DNA from: Maea johnstoni
Lineage: Eukaryota > Annelida > Polychaeta > Spionida > Magelonidae
NCBI GenBank assembly: GCA_963942565.1
Contig: OZ012694.1
Span: 25,683,531 to 25,747,530, forward strand
Reading direction: 5' to 3'
Length of the DNA: 64,000 nt
A model generated the notes under the pieces. The model saw only the letters and a program-made list of their open reading frames with translations. It did no database searches and had not been told where the DNA came from. Positions 1-57,254 of the stretch are shown here, piece after piece. Position 1 is the first letter of the stretch; each line of letters opens with the position of its first letter. Position numbers and translations under genes: made by a program.

Positions 1-1169
1 TAAGATGAGAGCACAGCAATCTCAGGCTTTAATCAGTAATGGATATCCTTTTCATTTACCTGGGCAGAAAGTAGATTGGATAGCCTGTCAATGTGCCAAG
101 TGGTTTGTGCACTCTTGGCAATTTTTTGAAATTTTAAAGGTCAGGCATTGTCCTACATTACTGGGTGTTTTTATCGTAGTAATCTGGTATGATATTGTTA
201 CCGTGATAAGAAACTAGTGTGGTATAATAGCTTACGGATATATAAAAGAGGCAGGATGATGGTATAGATTGTGTATGTAATATATCTTAATTTATAAAAA
301 GATTTTACCTTGTTAGTCCTCTTTGTTAAATTTGAGTCACAGTTTGAAAAGGTTCATAAATTTTACTCCCCCCCCCCCCACCAAAAAATTGAATAAATGA
401 ATAGGTAAATTCTTTTTTTAAAATAGCCTCATGGCTTGACATTCACCAAGATATGTGCCTAGCGAGAAGCACTCGTCAAGAATTGAACTCCTTTTTTTCT
501 ATTATGTAAATTTAAATGCATTGGCATTCATTCAAATAAAAAAAAACACAAACACAAACAACTTTAAAGCATTTTTAGGGGCTGACTGCCCTAATGCAAA
601 AAAGTTACCAAGAATGACCTTTGAGTTAGAAGCATTACATAAATTCACAGGATGGAAACTTCTTGAGATGAATTAAATGATACATTATTTACAAAATATA
701 TTAGATATTTTCAAAAGGTAATCTTTAAGAAAAGATATACCTATTTATGATAACCTTCAATAAATGTTTTCAAGATGGCAATTTTGGGTTAAGGGGAATC
801 ACAAAACAATTCAAGTAGATGTGATACTGACAAAAAGGTTGTATTTAAGTGGCTTCTTCATCTTGCATTCTATATGAGAAAAGAGTAGGACACAAATACC
901 CCCAGCGAAGACACTCCATATATGGAGTGTTATTGAATGGCTACTAGTCATACAACAACAGGTGACAAGTGACCAATTTGTACAGAGATCACATTTAGGT
1001 TTACAACTGAGTAGCATGTGTAGAATATTCAACAAGGAAGAGGCCACCTTCAGGCCACGGCAAAAATCAGATGCTGTATATGACTGTGCTTGACTTGATT
1101 GTTTACCCCATGAAATAAATATTACTAAAATATTATTAATAATATTATTAATATTAATATTAATAATAT

Positions 1170-1206
<37 letters not shown>

Positions 1207-1354
1207 ATTTTTATTAATATTATTATTATTATCATTATTATTATTATTATCATTATTATTATTATAGTTATTATTATTATTATTGTTATTGTTATTATTA
1301 TTATTATTAGTAGTAGTAGTAGTATCATGATTATTATTATTAGTAGTAGTAATT

Positions 1355-1422
<68 letters not shown>

Positions 1423-1643
1423 TTGTTATTATTATTATTATCATCATTATTATCATTATTATAATTATTATTATTATGATTATTATTATGATTATCATCA
1501 TTATCATTATTACTATCATCATCATTTTGATTATTATTATTATGATTATTATTATTATCATTATTGTTGTTATTATTATTCTCATCATCATCTGATCAGC
1601 CAATCAGAATTCGGTTAAAGAATCCTTATATTTCTCATTTTAG
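1..1643 (+). other. NDRG: Upstream NDRG intron, partial
   Basis: No exon is recognisable. The preceding exon, which should end in phase 0, is outside the window. The stretch holds a C-run near 367-379 and the large ATT-type array at 1123-1600, which ends only about 45 bases before the acceptor at 1641-1643. The small open frames here have no family resemblance. Confidence 0.7.
1123..1600. repeat. Compound (ATT)n/(AGT)n microsatellite
   Basis: Almost pure trinucleotide repeat. It begins with alternating AATATT/TTAATA that is self-complementary, passes through ATT runs broken by ATC and GTT, contains an AGT run at about 1363-1421, and returns to ATT/ATC. Long Ile-, Met- or Leu-only frames on the minus strand are artefacts of the repeat. 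Confidence 0.97.
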
Positions 1644-47379
<45,736 letters not shown>

Positions 47380-47548
47380 GCACGCTGATCCACTCGTTAT
47401 AACACATCATTTCAGCCATACAACCAACCGCAATTCAGCTTGCACAGGTCCCCACCCACCTCTAGGTCCACGAGCGCTGGAACAGGTTCACATATACAGC
47501 GAGTGTTCATTGACGCCACTTTCTCAAACAAAGAGTTAGTTATAACAC

Positions 47549-47761
47549 TTACCCTTCCAATGCTGTGGATACTTTTGTCAAAAGCACAAGGATGTAAAGA
47601 TCTTTGATAACCATCTAAACCCTGTCATGTTGGTATTCAGTAGAACACTCTCGCTGAGTATTCTCAGATAAGGCACCCATGTGTCAGGGTTTAACTCATT
47701 TTTCAGCTTTTTTGCATCATTTTGTATCGGTCAAATTAGCCACCAGCAGCATAAGGGTTAA
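47549..47761 (+). mobile_element. Family A fold-back MITE inside the probable 3' UTR
   Basis: TTACCCTTCCAATGCTGTGG at left, CAGCATAAGGGTTAA at right. In an RNA it could fold into a hairpin of about 100 base pairs. Confidence 0.92.
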
Positions 47762-48948
47762 CATTTTCATTGGAGATAATACCACTTGTCTGATTGTGGC
47801 TTAGTATGAACCCGCCAATTTTTAAAACCGGTATCCAGTGAATGCTTAGAGAAAGGTGAAATTTCTTTTGATTGGCAGAGTTTGGAATTGATTAAAGTGC
47901 CATATACTTGGGAAATATTGGTACAACAAGATATCCCACACATTTCATGTATCAATTAATATGAAGCATGTTTACTTTCATGGTTAAAACTTGAGCATCT
48001 TCTTTAACTTGATGTGCTAGCACTCTAGGGCTACACTGATTCAAGTTTATCAAAATATTAAAGCATGGCGCAAATTTTTTGTCTTGGCCACCTAGTGGAC
48101 TCTGTACAAACTAAATGTGGTGGTCAGATGGTGAACGATAATGTGAAGACTGCATATATATATGTTGATCCCCTCCCACTGTACATACCACTTGAGAACT
48201 CTGATTTAGAATGAGTGTACATTTTTTAGCTCAGATTGGGTTAAATTTGAACCTATGTATAACACAAAATACCTTGTAGTTTAACCTGGTTTTATGTTTT
48301 TTCTTGTATTTTGATTAATCAACCTCCATGCTTGCAAGAAGATCGTGGCATTTAGGATAACAAACATTGACGACGATCAGTCTCTGAGTAGTAGGAGTTT
48401 ATAATGAGAAGGGTGAGGTCCGTTTAGCCACCCCTTGTGTTGTAATTTAAAAGGGTAGATAAACCTTCTAGTAGGCTGGAGATGACTTGAGGGGGCGTGG
48501 CAGGGCAGTGCGGCCCATTTTAAAGAGATAGGAGAGAGATTGCACTTGGATTTAGCATGGCTTAAGGGATTATGATGCCCGGCAGATAATCACCACATGG
48601 GACAAATCTATGCGTGTGTTGAAATTAGCCCATTGGTTATCTCAGAGAACATTTAACTTGACCAAATGAGGCTTTTAAGTCCCTATAATGTAGAGCAAAA
48701 TAATACTAAAAAAATACAATGGATTGCAAGAAGTTGAGGGTGAAAAAACTCTCCATCACTTATAGCACTTAAGTGTTTTGTAGTGATAATACCACTAAAT
48801 CATTGTTTTGACTAGAAACCAAAGCCTCTTGTTATGATAATGAAACCCCCTTTTCTGACATAGTGTATCTCTGTTTGGTCTCTACTAGTGTATTCATTCC
48901 ACACCTGGCTTTTTTCTGCTCTCCTGCCGCCGCTGCGATGTAGATTGC

Positions 48949-48954
48949 AATAAA
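48949..48954 (+). terminator. NDRG: Candidate polyadenylation signal
   Basis: Canonical AATAAA, 1.57 kb after the stop codon, with TG-rich sequence downstream. Confidence 0.5.
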
Positions 48955-48975
48955 CTTTCTTCATTTACAGTAGTG

Positions 48976-51100
48976 ATTTTGAAATGAACTAGATGGACTT
49001 AGTGTGGCTGGCCGATGTGTTCTTTGTTAAAAGGCTTGACTCGCAGCTTTAACCATGGTTCACTGTGTTTGTGATGTATTTGCACATAATGATGATGTAC
49101 ATGTACATGTATGTGTTCCATTAAACACAGTAAGTGGCACTGTACTTATTTCACTATCTTCAAATTTGAGACGTTGCTGTGTGGGTATTTCATAAGCTTT
49201 ATGAATATGGGAATAATGTGGAAATGTTTTGAATAATATTTTAAGAGGAATGTTGGTTGTTTTACCTTTGTATTCCGACAGTTTCCAGAAGATGCATTAA
49301 GCCAAAAATAACACCAAATGTTATGGGTACTTCAGGCGATATATAGGAGTTGAGAACCAGATGGGACTTCTAAATCAATACCTATTTGAATCTCAAAAAA
49401 TATACTCTACTGAAGTCTTGATTATTTCAGTTTGATTTCTTATTAGCAACCATATACTTAGAAGATGGATACCTTTGGGAAAACTATTCAAGTATTTAGT
49501 ATTCACATAAATGGTGTTATTTCTTTATAGTTTCGAGTTGATATTCAGTGGAAATGTATGTGCATATTTATAGATTGAATCTTTATGAAATAGAATGATA
49601 TGAAGTTATTGATGTACTGAAATTGTTAAAACTGCAAAAATACCCATTCATCTTCAGAGTGGCCTGGTTACCAGATTTGTAAATATGGTGATGATTTAAC
49701 TAAATTTCCTAAAAAAAAGTAATAAGAATTTAAAAATATGTTCCTTCAATTATTTTCTTTATTAAATGATTTTCTTGGATTTATTTCATAGACATCTTCA
49801 TGTCTCTAACTTGATTTGACCATTTTTACATGTGATGTAACGGAAAGTTGCTGCTAGTGTACTGAAGGCTTTTTTTAGGGAAGGGTGTACAGGAACATCC
49901 CAAGGACAATCAACCATGAGCTATGCCTTTATGTAATTAACGAGACAAAGCATTTAGAGATATATGTCACAAAAATAAAATAAAATGCTTTCCAAGTAGG
50001 TACCTTGCCATCGATGAAAATAAACCACTTGATTGTAAATGGTTTTTGTGACATCCAGATTAAGCATTGCTGCCTTGCCTTGTAGTGCTGTAGATCTATT
50101 ATATTTTGTTCTGTTAGATGTGTATTAATATTTGTAATTTGAAAGGTTGAGAGGAGGGAGGATGTCGGTAGGAATAAACAGCTTAATCTTCCCTGATTTG
50201 TTGCTCTGTGTGTAGAAACAACGTGCCAATTTCGTTGGCACATTTCCCAAATATCAGGGTTTTGTTTTCTACCTGGAGAATGATTTAAATAGTGTACGTT
50301 TAGAAAGAAAAATAATAATAAAAGCACATTTTCTTAACAGTTCGTGTTTGAGTTCTTTCTTTCTTAGTGCCATTCATTAAAAGGCTATTCCATCCCCAAA
50401 AGAGAATATTTAACAACCCTTGGGACCAAGGGGCAGAGAGGAATTGGTTCTCTATGTTACCATACCACGCACATGATTTTTAAAATGCCTGTCCAAAACA
50501 GCAATTCCAAAATTTCTGCCCATCCAGATTTGATTACTCAGCTACTTCAAATCTGCATACCAAATAGATTAAATAGCCTATTGAGTCAAAAAGGGCAATT
50601 TACGTTTCAGCCATGTCTTGAGATGATTTCTCAGGAAAAGATTTCTAATTTGAAAAGATAACGCACAAAAGTCCAAATTCAAAAGTCAAAATGTTTGAAA
50701 ATGTTTTGTTTCGGAAAATTGTCTGTCCATAAGACAGGTTGGACAGGCCCTGTCTAAGTCCCTGCTGGTGGTGACCCATTAGCTGAGATAAGCAATTAGC
50801 TATGGCTGAACTGAAGGTAGCCATCTTATTTAAGTGTTACCGAATCTGCTCAGCCCCTTTTCCTACCTTAATTCTTACCAATCCAATGACAGTTTCTTTC
50901 AGACTCCACTTTTAGAGAGCTCTTATTTCAACCCTTCATCACTTGAGATTGTGCTTCATTTAAGGTTTAATAGGAAAAGTGGATGGATTTTAAAAATTGA
51001 GCATTGAAAAATAAGTCAAATATCCACTTATTTGATACCAATAAGACAATAATAGATATATTTTTGATAAATTGGAATTTTAATTTAGAATATGAAAAGA
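48976..51100. other. Intergenic DNA without recognisable gene
   Basis: AT-rich. It contains one copy of dispersed repeat family F (50465-50757). Open frames are short and without family resemblance. Confidence 0.7.
50465..50757 (+). repeat. Dispersed repeat family F, copy 1
   Basis: AAATGCCTGTCCAAAACAGC, then TCTGCCCATCCAGATTTG, GTCAAAAAGGGCAATTTAC and a right part GTCTGTCCATAAGACAGGTT with CCCTGCTGG. The same blocks occur in order at 54455-54752. Ends carry CTGTCC/GGACAG words in both directions, suggesting a short DNA transposon. Confidence 0.8.
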
Positions 51101-51101
51101 T

Positions 51102-51297
<196 letters not shown>

Positions 51298-51459
51298 AGT
51301 GGAAACCATTTATGTATGTTCTTTAAAAATGAACATATATTAGCATTGAAGCATATTCCCTTGGTCTAATTCCCTTTCGCACTATCATTGAATTTCATTT
51401 TCCTCTCTGAAAAACCCGTTGCTACTATTACAAACTTGAGAACATTGCATTTGGCACTG

Positions 51460-52148
51460 TATAGTGCTGCCACCTTGCACTAGAAGTACACAACTACACA
51501 TGTTACTACACTGAACGAACTCAGTGGTGAAGCAGTGCCCAAGCACTGTGCGGTGCTGCCACCTACCCTCCACGATGGAGAACTGCTCACAGTGCCATAT
51601 CGCACCGTGTCTCTGCCCGAGAGAGAGGGCTGCTGCTGCTGAGGGAATTCTCTAGCCTCGTTGTGGAGTAGAGGCCTCAATGTGAGGATAAGTGAAAGAG
51701 CTGCCGCGAGCAGACGACACTGCTGCCTGCATCACAATATCCGTCTCAGAACAGTTCCACCGGCTCACGCATGGCCAGGCTAAACCAGGACGCAATCAGG
51801 ATGTTCCTCTATACGTGCTAGCAAATAAGCAAAATGATAATTGTGAAGAATATGGATGGTTCTAACACAGACATTTATTGAGAGATTTTACCTAGTGATT
51901 GGATTAATTAGTCGTACTATTAAAAGCTAAAAAAGGTCAGAAATAATTTTACATCATACATGTACCTGCAAACAGTGATCTGATTGTCAGTCTCAGATTA
52001 CAGGTGAAAAACAATTAAAATACTTCTGAGCAATAAGCGCCAATTTTCACATGGCCTTGCAACTACTAAGACCAGGAGTGGACTTTGGAAATAACCAGCA
52101 GTCAAAGACAGCGCTCAAGCCAAGGGACAGGAAGGGAGATTAAGACAG
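51460..52148 (+). promoter_or_regulatory. GC/CpG-richer block ending in a strong donor; possible promoter and first exon of a downstream gene
   Basis: 51480-51800 is clearly richer in GC and CpG than the surroundings and carries GCTGCTGCTGCTGAGG and CTGCCGCGAGCAGACGACA. The phrase GGTGCTGCCACCT and its near copy AGTGCTGCCACCT lie about 90 bases apart. Sequence up to 52148 ends GAGATTAAGACAG-GTAAGTG, a near-perfect donor. No long coding frame is visible, so a non-coding first exon would fit, with the body of the gene beyond the window. It is an inference from composition and one splice site. Confidence 0.3.
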
Positions 52149-52757
52149 GTAAGTGCATATTCTCATCATTTAGGTAAATAAAGGTGGTCTGAAAGATATA
52201 CCTTTATGCATGTTGCTGATTTATGATTCATCTTTCTTTTACTATTTCCATATGGGCAATTACAGTATATTTGTCTATAACTAAAATGATTTATACTCAA
52301 CATATTCAGAATGGCAAGTGTATTTTAGAGGTGTACAGGGTTTTGGTGTGTATACATTGTTTGACAGGTATGAATTAATGATACAAATTAAACACAATCA
52401 AAGAAAAGTCATTTTGACCATTAAAGCATGAATATACATGAAAAAGTTTTATACCTTTGAATTAATCCCTAAATCCATTAAGGTGGGGGATTATTTCAGA
52501 TGAAATCAAAGACAAGTGTTTGATTTTTTTCAGATTCTAGAATAGGTGAAAGGATGTAGTTCATTCTTTTTGAACACCCACTGTATATCAACTGAGGGGA
52601 ATGTTTTCACAACTTTATATAGTACCAAAAGCTAAGATTGAAATAAGCAATAATTATATATTAAGATATTTTTATGCTAGATCTGTACACACTGACTATT
52701 CTTTATTAAGTGCTTTTGAACATAATAGTTGGAAGGGGTGCTATATCAAATATCAAC

Positions 52758-52796
<39 letters not shown>

Positions 52797-53700
52797 CATT
52801 ATTATTATTATTGTTATTGTTATTATTATTATTATCATTATTATTATTATTATTATCATTATTATTATTATTATTATTACTACTTTTATTGTTATTATTA
52901 TTATTTTTATTATTATCATTATTTTATCATCAATAAATGCATATGATGAATAAATAACAAAGACTGTTAAAAGGTAAAGTATATTTGCATCAAGAAATTA
53001 TCCGAACATAACAGCTTTGTATCCAATCTTGAAACATTTTGTTACATTGTTGCATTTTTAAGTTGGTAATTTGTACACCATTGAAATAGGAAAACTGCAC
53101 ATAGCATGACATACAAGAGGTTTTGAACATTTATTTGCTAGTATTTGAAAGTGGGGGTTTTACGGTTGAAAAAAAGGTTCATATCGAACAATTTTTTTTT
53201 TTAATATTACATCTGAAACTTTTATGTTGCAAACATGAACAAGTAACCTGGCCCATTCTCTTATGCATAGGAATTAATCATTCTAGTCCATTTATATTTA
53301 GATTCTTTCACAAGTGTTTTACATACCTCTCATGTCTTTGAGAACTGGTGAAGTCAAGAAGGTAGAACCAAAATAGCCTGAACATCTTTAGGTGCTGTAG
53401 GTGCAATAGGGTTAAAACAGCCATAGATAGAGGTATTCATGTCTCTTTGAGTAGTGGTTTAAATACTTTGTATTGCACTCCCATCAATATCATAATGATA
53501 GTACGATTTATAAAGTTTCTTCAAAAACACCCCATCTCTTTATTTTTGCAGCGTTTCCCTCTAAACTTTATATACCCACAATTTGTATTTGCTTAACTTC
53601 ACCATCATTCTATATCTCTGATATGGAATTTAGATTAATCTCACTCTTTCAACCATATTAAGGTTAAATATCAACACAAGCAGGAGTTCCATGTTGAAAA
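52149..53700. other. AT-rich DNA, no gene seen
   Basis: Apart from the ATT array at 52756-52935 I see nothing to annotate. If the donor at 52149 is real, this is intron. Confidence 0.65.
52756..52935. repeat. (ATT)n microsatellite with ATC/GTT variants
   Basis: About 180 bp. Poly-Leu, poly-Tyr and poly-Ile frames on the plus strand are repeat artefacts. Confidence 0.97.
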
Positions 53701-53714
53701 CAACCAACTAAGTC

Positions 53715-53860
53715 CAAGTGTCTGTATATACTAGCTTGCTAAGTGATCGAGCTGTGAGAGTGAGCAGTCAGTGTGGATTACGTTAAACTACTAGGCTATC
53801 AGGGCAGCCCCATCCTCCTCCCTGGAGTATCACATATGATTACTGAAAATGGATGTTCAA
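53715..53860 (-). mobile_element. Diverged tRNA-SINE-like head
   Basis: On the minus strand GGGGCTGCCCTGATAGCCTA followed by GTAGTTTAACG resembles a tRNA-derived A-box head. The plus strand shows TACTAGGCTATCAGGGCAGC at about 53789. Similar to 9860-9890. Confidence 0.45.
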
Positions 53861-53898
53861 TAAAGTGATAAACTGTGAGATCAGCATTAGCATACACC

Positions 53899-53917
53899 AT
53901 TGGGGGGGGGGGGGGGT
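53899..53917. repeat. Poly-G run
   Basis: About 18 consecutive G on the plus strand. Confidence 0.9.
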
Positions 53918-54454
53918 ACGTTCCAGTGAGCAATTGAGGAGTGCAGCAATTCTATATCTTTCCCTCAACACCCTTAGGACTCCTTACTTGGTTTCAACAG
54001 CACATTCCTGGTCGATTTTCCCTATTCCTCCCTGAGCATTACTGTATATCACATATGGAGTATGAGTAAGCATGATTACGGCTGAGATGGGATGACCCAT
54101 AGTACAGCTGAGTGTTTAATGGTACATGCTTTAGGTGAGGTTGGCAGCTCATCGTCCCTTTACCATCGATCCACGCTCACTGCACTCGCACTAATGTAAA
54201 TCACTCAAGCTTGAATAAATGTCTTCTATTAGCAATCAATGCATTAACTACTTTGTACTTCTTACATTAGCATGGAGAATGCAATCCATTACAACTGGTA
54301 TGAGCTAGAGAACCTCTGCAAATTACAGTACCTTAGATACACCTCACAATATTTACCAACTCCAGTTATTTTATTATGAATCCATATTTTTGATATTGAT
54401 CAGATAATGTTATTCCATATACATTTAATATCACCACCATTCAGGACCTTAGCC

Positions 54455-54752
54455 AGGATCTCAAAAATGCCTGTCCAAAACAGCTATTTCAAAATATCTG
54501 CCCATCCAGATTTGGCTACTTATCTACTTCAAATCCTTATACCAGCAGCATTTAATAGCCTAGTGTGTCAAAAAGGGCAATTTACACTTCAGCTATGTCC
54601 TAGAAGATGGTTTGTAAGGAAAATATTTGCTTATCACACCCCAAAAGTTAAAATCATCACAGAAATCTTTGCCTGTCCAAACAGGAGGTTTTTGGGAAAC
54701 TGCCTGTCCAAAAGACAGGTAGGACGGTTCCAGCCTAAATCCCTGCTACCAT
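54455..54752 (+). repeat. Dispersed repeat family F, copy 2
   Basis: AAATGCCTGTCCAAAACAGC at left, CTGCCTGTCCAAAAGACAGG and CCTAAATCCCTGCTAC at right; roughly 75-80% alike to copy 1 by eye. Confidence 0.8.
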
Positions 54753-54824
54753 TACAGTAGGATATGTAGGTTATACGTTTTTGAAATCAGAGCTTCCGAC
54801 TCTTTGAACCGAACACCCAAAATG

Positions 54825-55026
54825 ACACCCATTCACGTCTGTAGTGCCAAAAAAACATGCTTTAACTATTTCAGTGTTATCTACATGACCAAAACCTTTT
54901 TTCAGAAAAAATAACAATCATGTCAATCATTTTTTTTACCAACAAATCTCCATCAATTTTGGGAGAAATATATATCATAAAATATCCAAATGACACTTGT
55001 CAAGATCTCCAGGCATTAATGTGTCG
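54825..55026. mobile_element. Family B fold-back MITE, ends altered
   Basis: CACCCATTCACGTCTGTAGT at left and CTCCAGGCATTAATGTGTC at right. Core sequence is diverged. Confidence 0.6.
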
Positions 55027-55629
55027 AGGCATGAATACAATTTTATATCAGGTTTTATGATGTACTTCACAATTTAGTATTTAAGTTTGAGTTAACTGCT
55101 GTAGATATAGCTTGGAAAGGGTTGAATTAGATGAATTGCCTTGGATAGTTGATATTCATGATATCAACCTCAGTAATGCAGAACCTAGACAAGTTCTCGA
55201 TCAACCATTCAATTCACTAATGTTAGAAACGCTTAACAAATGCACCCTTTTATACATACTTGAGAAAAACTTCATGGAAGTAATACATTTAAAACTGGAT
55301 GCTCTATAAATATCTTTTCAAAGGAGACATGTTAAGGAGACGGCTCTCTTTTAAAGTGTTCGATCAAAAGGTTTGAAAGGATAGTGTTTTTTCGTTGTTG
55401 ATGAGGGATAGATTGAAGTTTATATAGATCACATGCACACATATCAGGTATCAAGACAGCGTGGGGGGGTTAGAGCTCTAGACGAGATAGATAGAAACTT
55501 AAAACCCATTTGTATCTGGAATGCATGTGTGGTCTTACAACTTCGAACAGGACTGTTCAAAAAGAGTGGTCTAACCAAACAGTAGCAACACTGTTTTACT
55601 CAAATATTTCTTAAAATATTTCTTTATTT

Positions 55630-55893
55630 AACTCTGTGTGCGTAAACCCAAGTGTTTGCCCAAGATCCCAATGGGTCAAACATACAGGTGGAATTTGTGG
55701 CTAAGTTGTGACTAGCCAGTTGTGAGTGATGGAGGAATCCAGTGTGAACCCGGCAAAAACCACCGCCTTACCCCAAGTCACCTGCAACTTTCTCACATGC
55801 TCCAGCTAGGGTTCAAACCAGGGCAGTGGTGTATAGCTAGTAGTCAGTGGCAACACTTTAGACCACATGGCTATCAAAGTAGGCCCCAGCATA
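55630..55893 (-). mobile_element. tRNA-derived SINE
   Basis: Read on the minus strand, the head begins GGGGCCTACTTTGATAGCCA. An A-box-like TAGCCATGTGG (55863-55873) and a B-box-like GGTTTGAACCC (55809-55819) are about 43 bases apart, as in tRNA-type pol III promoters. The body CCGGGTTCACACTGGATTCC recurs in the fragment at 40535. The first plus-strand bases near 55630 mark the approximate tail. Confidence 0.8.
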
Positions 55894-56494
55894 CAAGTTA
55901 AAGCAGGGCCGTTGTTCGTAGGGTCTCTGTGCCTAAATAATCTCTTGAAAATCGCACATCCAGACATCCAAATAGTTTACTGTAATATGAAGAGGAATTT
56001 ATTTTGAAGAAGAAATCATGAAAATGTCAATTTCAAGTAGAATTTTCTTTTCATTTCATTGTAAATGCAAGGAAAAATAGAGAAGTTTTAGAAAGTTATA
56101 TAAATGTAAATGTGTCTGCCCTGAAAATAATGTCCAAAAGTGTGCATGCACTTGATGATGATATGGCTATGACTCAGGGTGAGAGGACAAAGTGAATGCA
56201 TCCATAACCTTTTATAAAAATAAAAAGAAGTATTTTTGTATTGAAAATATAAACACAATGCATCTAACCCCCGAGCTCCCAAGACAAGCAGTAGAGGCTT
56301 AAATAGTTACCATTGAATTCAACAGGTAGCACTGTAATTTAGTAGCACAGTGTAGGCATTAATGGATCCAAAAAATAAAATGAAAAAACAATACAAAGTA
56401 GAAGTCTTGTATGTCTTCTTGATAACCTCTGAGGGTCACAAATATTTTTGCATTGAAAAAATAAACACCACTCAAGCTCCCAAAACCAGCAGTC

Positions 56495-56590
56495 GAGGCT
56501 TATAGTTACCATTGAATTCAACAGAGGAGGGCTGTTCTCACCGAGGCTTATAGTTACCATTGAATTCAACAGAGGAGGGCTGTTCTCACT
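56495..56590. repeat. 48-bp tandem duplication
   Basis: GAGGCTTATAGTTACCATTG at 56495 recurs at 56543, each followed by GAGGAGGGCTGTTCTCAC. A third, diverged piece (GAGGCTTAAATAGTTACCAT) lies at about 56294. Confidence 0.93.
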
Positions 56591-56823
56591 GAGGTGCTGT
56601 CACAAGCCATCAGGAAGTATCATTTAACCAATTTGCAGTAACACTATATGTTATTATTTCCCAGTAATAGGAGGGAGAATGGGTTATAAAGGATCTAGTT
56701 CTGTTCCGACACCCCGACGCGGTGGAGCAGCAAAGTGGTTTACTAGGATTTCTCGTGATTAACTTCATGAAGCTGCTTGTGCAACATGTGGTCGTATTAT
56801 ATTGATCACAATCACAAGAGATT

Positions 56824-57048
56824 TGGCCTAAAAAAAGTTTGTTTCCTGTAAACCTAGCCTAACAAGTTTTTTTTCAAAAAAATCCCTACCCTAAAGTTTT
56901 TTTCTGCCCTCCCAACTCCCAATCAACGAAAAACATGCATAAGTCACACATTTTTGACCAAAAAATAATGCAAAATTTTTTTATTTACTGACCTTCCTAC
57001 CCTATTTTTTTTCGGACCGTTACAGAAAACAAACAATTTCTTAGGCCT
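56824..57048 (+). mobile_element. Family C MITE, copy 1
   Basis: Ends are inverted repeats of about 35 bp: GGCCTAAAAAAAGTTTGTTT at left against AACAAACAATTTCTTAGGCC at right. Internal blocks are CCCTACCCTAAAGTTTTTTC and TTGACCAAAAAATAATGC. Confidence 0.9.
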
Positions 57049-57254
57049 TAATTTCAAGGACTGAAAAAAAATCCAAGTCTGATAGGATTCGTGTACAGTT
57101 TGGTTGAGTAACACCTAGTGGAAATGTGAAATTTTATTCATCATCAAATTTTCTCACTTAGGCCTAAAAAAATGTTACCCTATTATATTCATTGTGTAAC
57201 AGTTTGTATTAAACCGATTCCTAAATGTACGTGTTATGGAGTGAGTAGATTGAA

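Larger units (their letters stand above)
47380..48975 (+). other. NDRG: Probable NDRG 3' UTR
   Basis: No further coding. An AATAAA at 48949-48954 (GATTGCAATAAACTTTC) followed within 60 bases by GT-rich sequence (GGACTTAGTGTGGCTGGCCG) is the best end site. A second AATAAA at 50317-50322 could give a longer form. A family A MITE at 47549-47761 would be inside the UTR. Confidence 0.55.
53920..55100. other. Intergenic DNA with two repeats
   Basis: Holds family F copy 2 and a family B MITE; otherwise nothing. Confidence 0.65.
55100..57250. other. Intergenic DNA
   Basis: Contains the SINE (55630-55893), a 48-bp tandem pair (56495-56590) and a family C MITE (56824-57048). No gene seen. Confidence 0.65.

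Noticed and set aside
55809-55873. Genuine tRNA gene
   Set aside because: A- and B-box words are present, but no cloverleaf with paired acceptor stem can be drawn; it is a SINE head.
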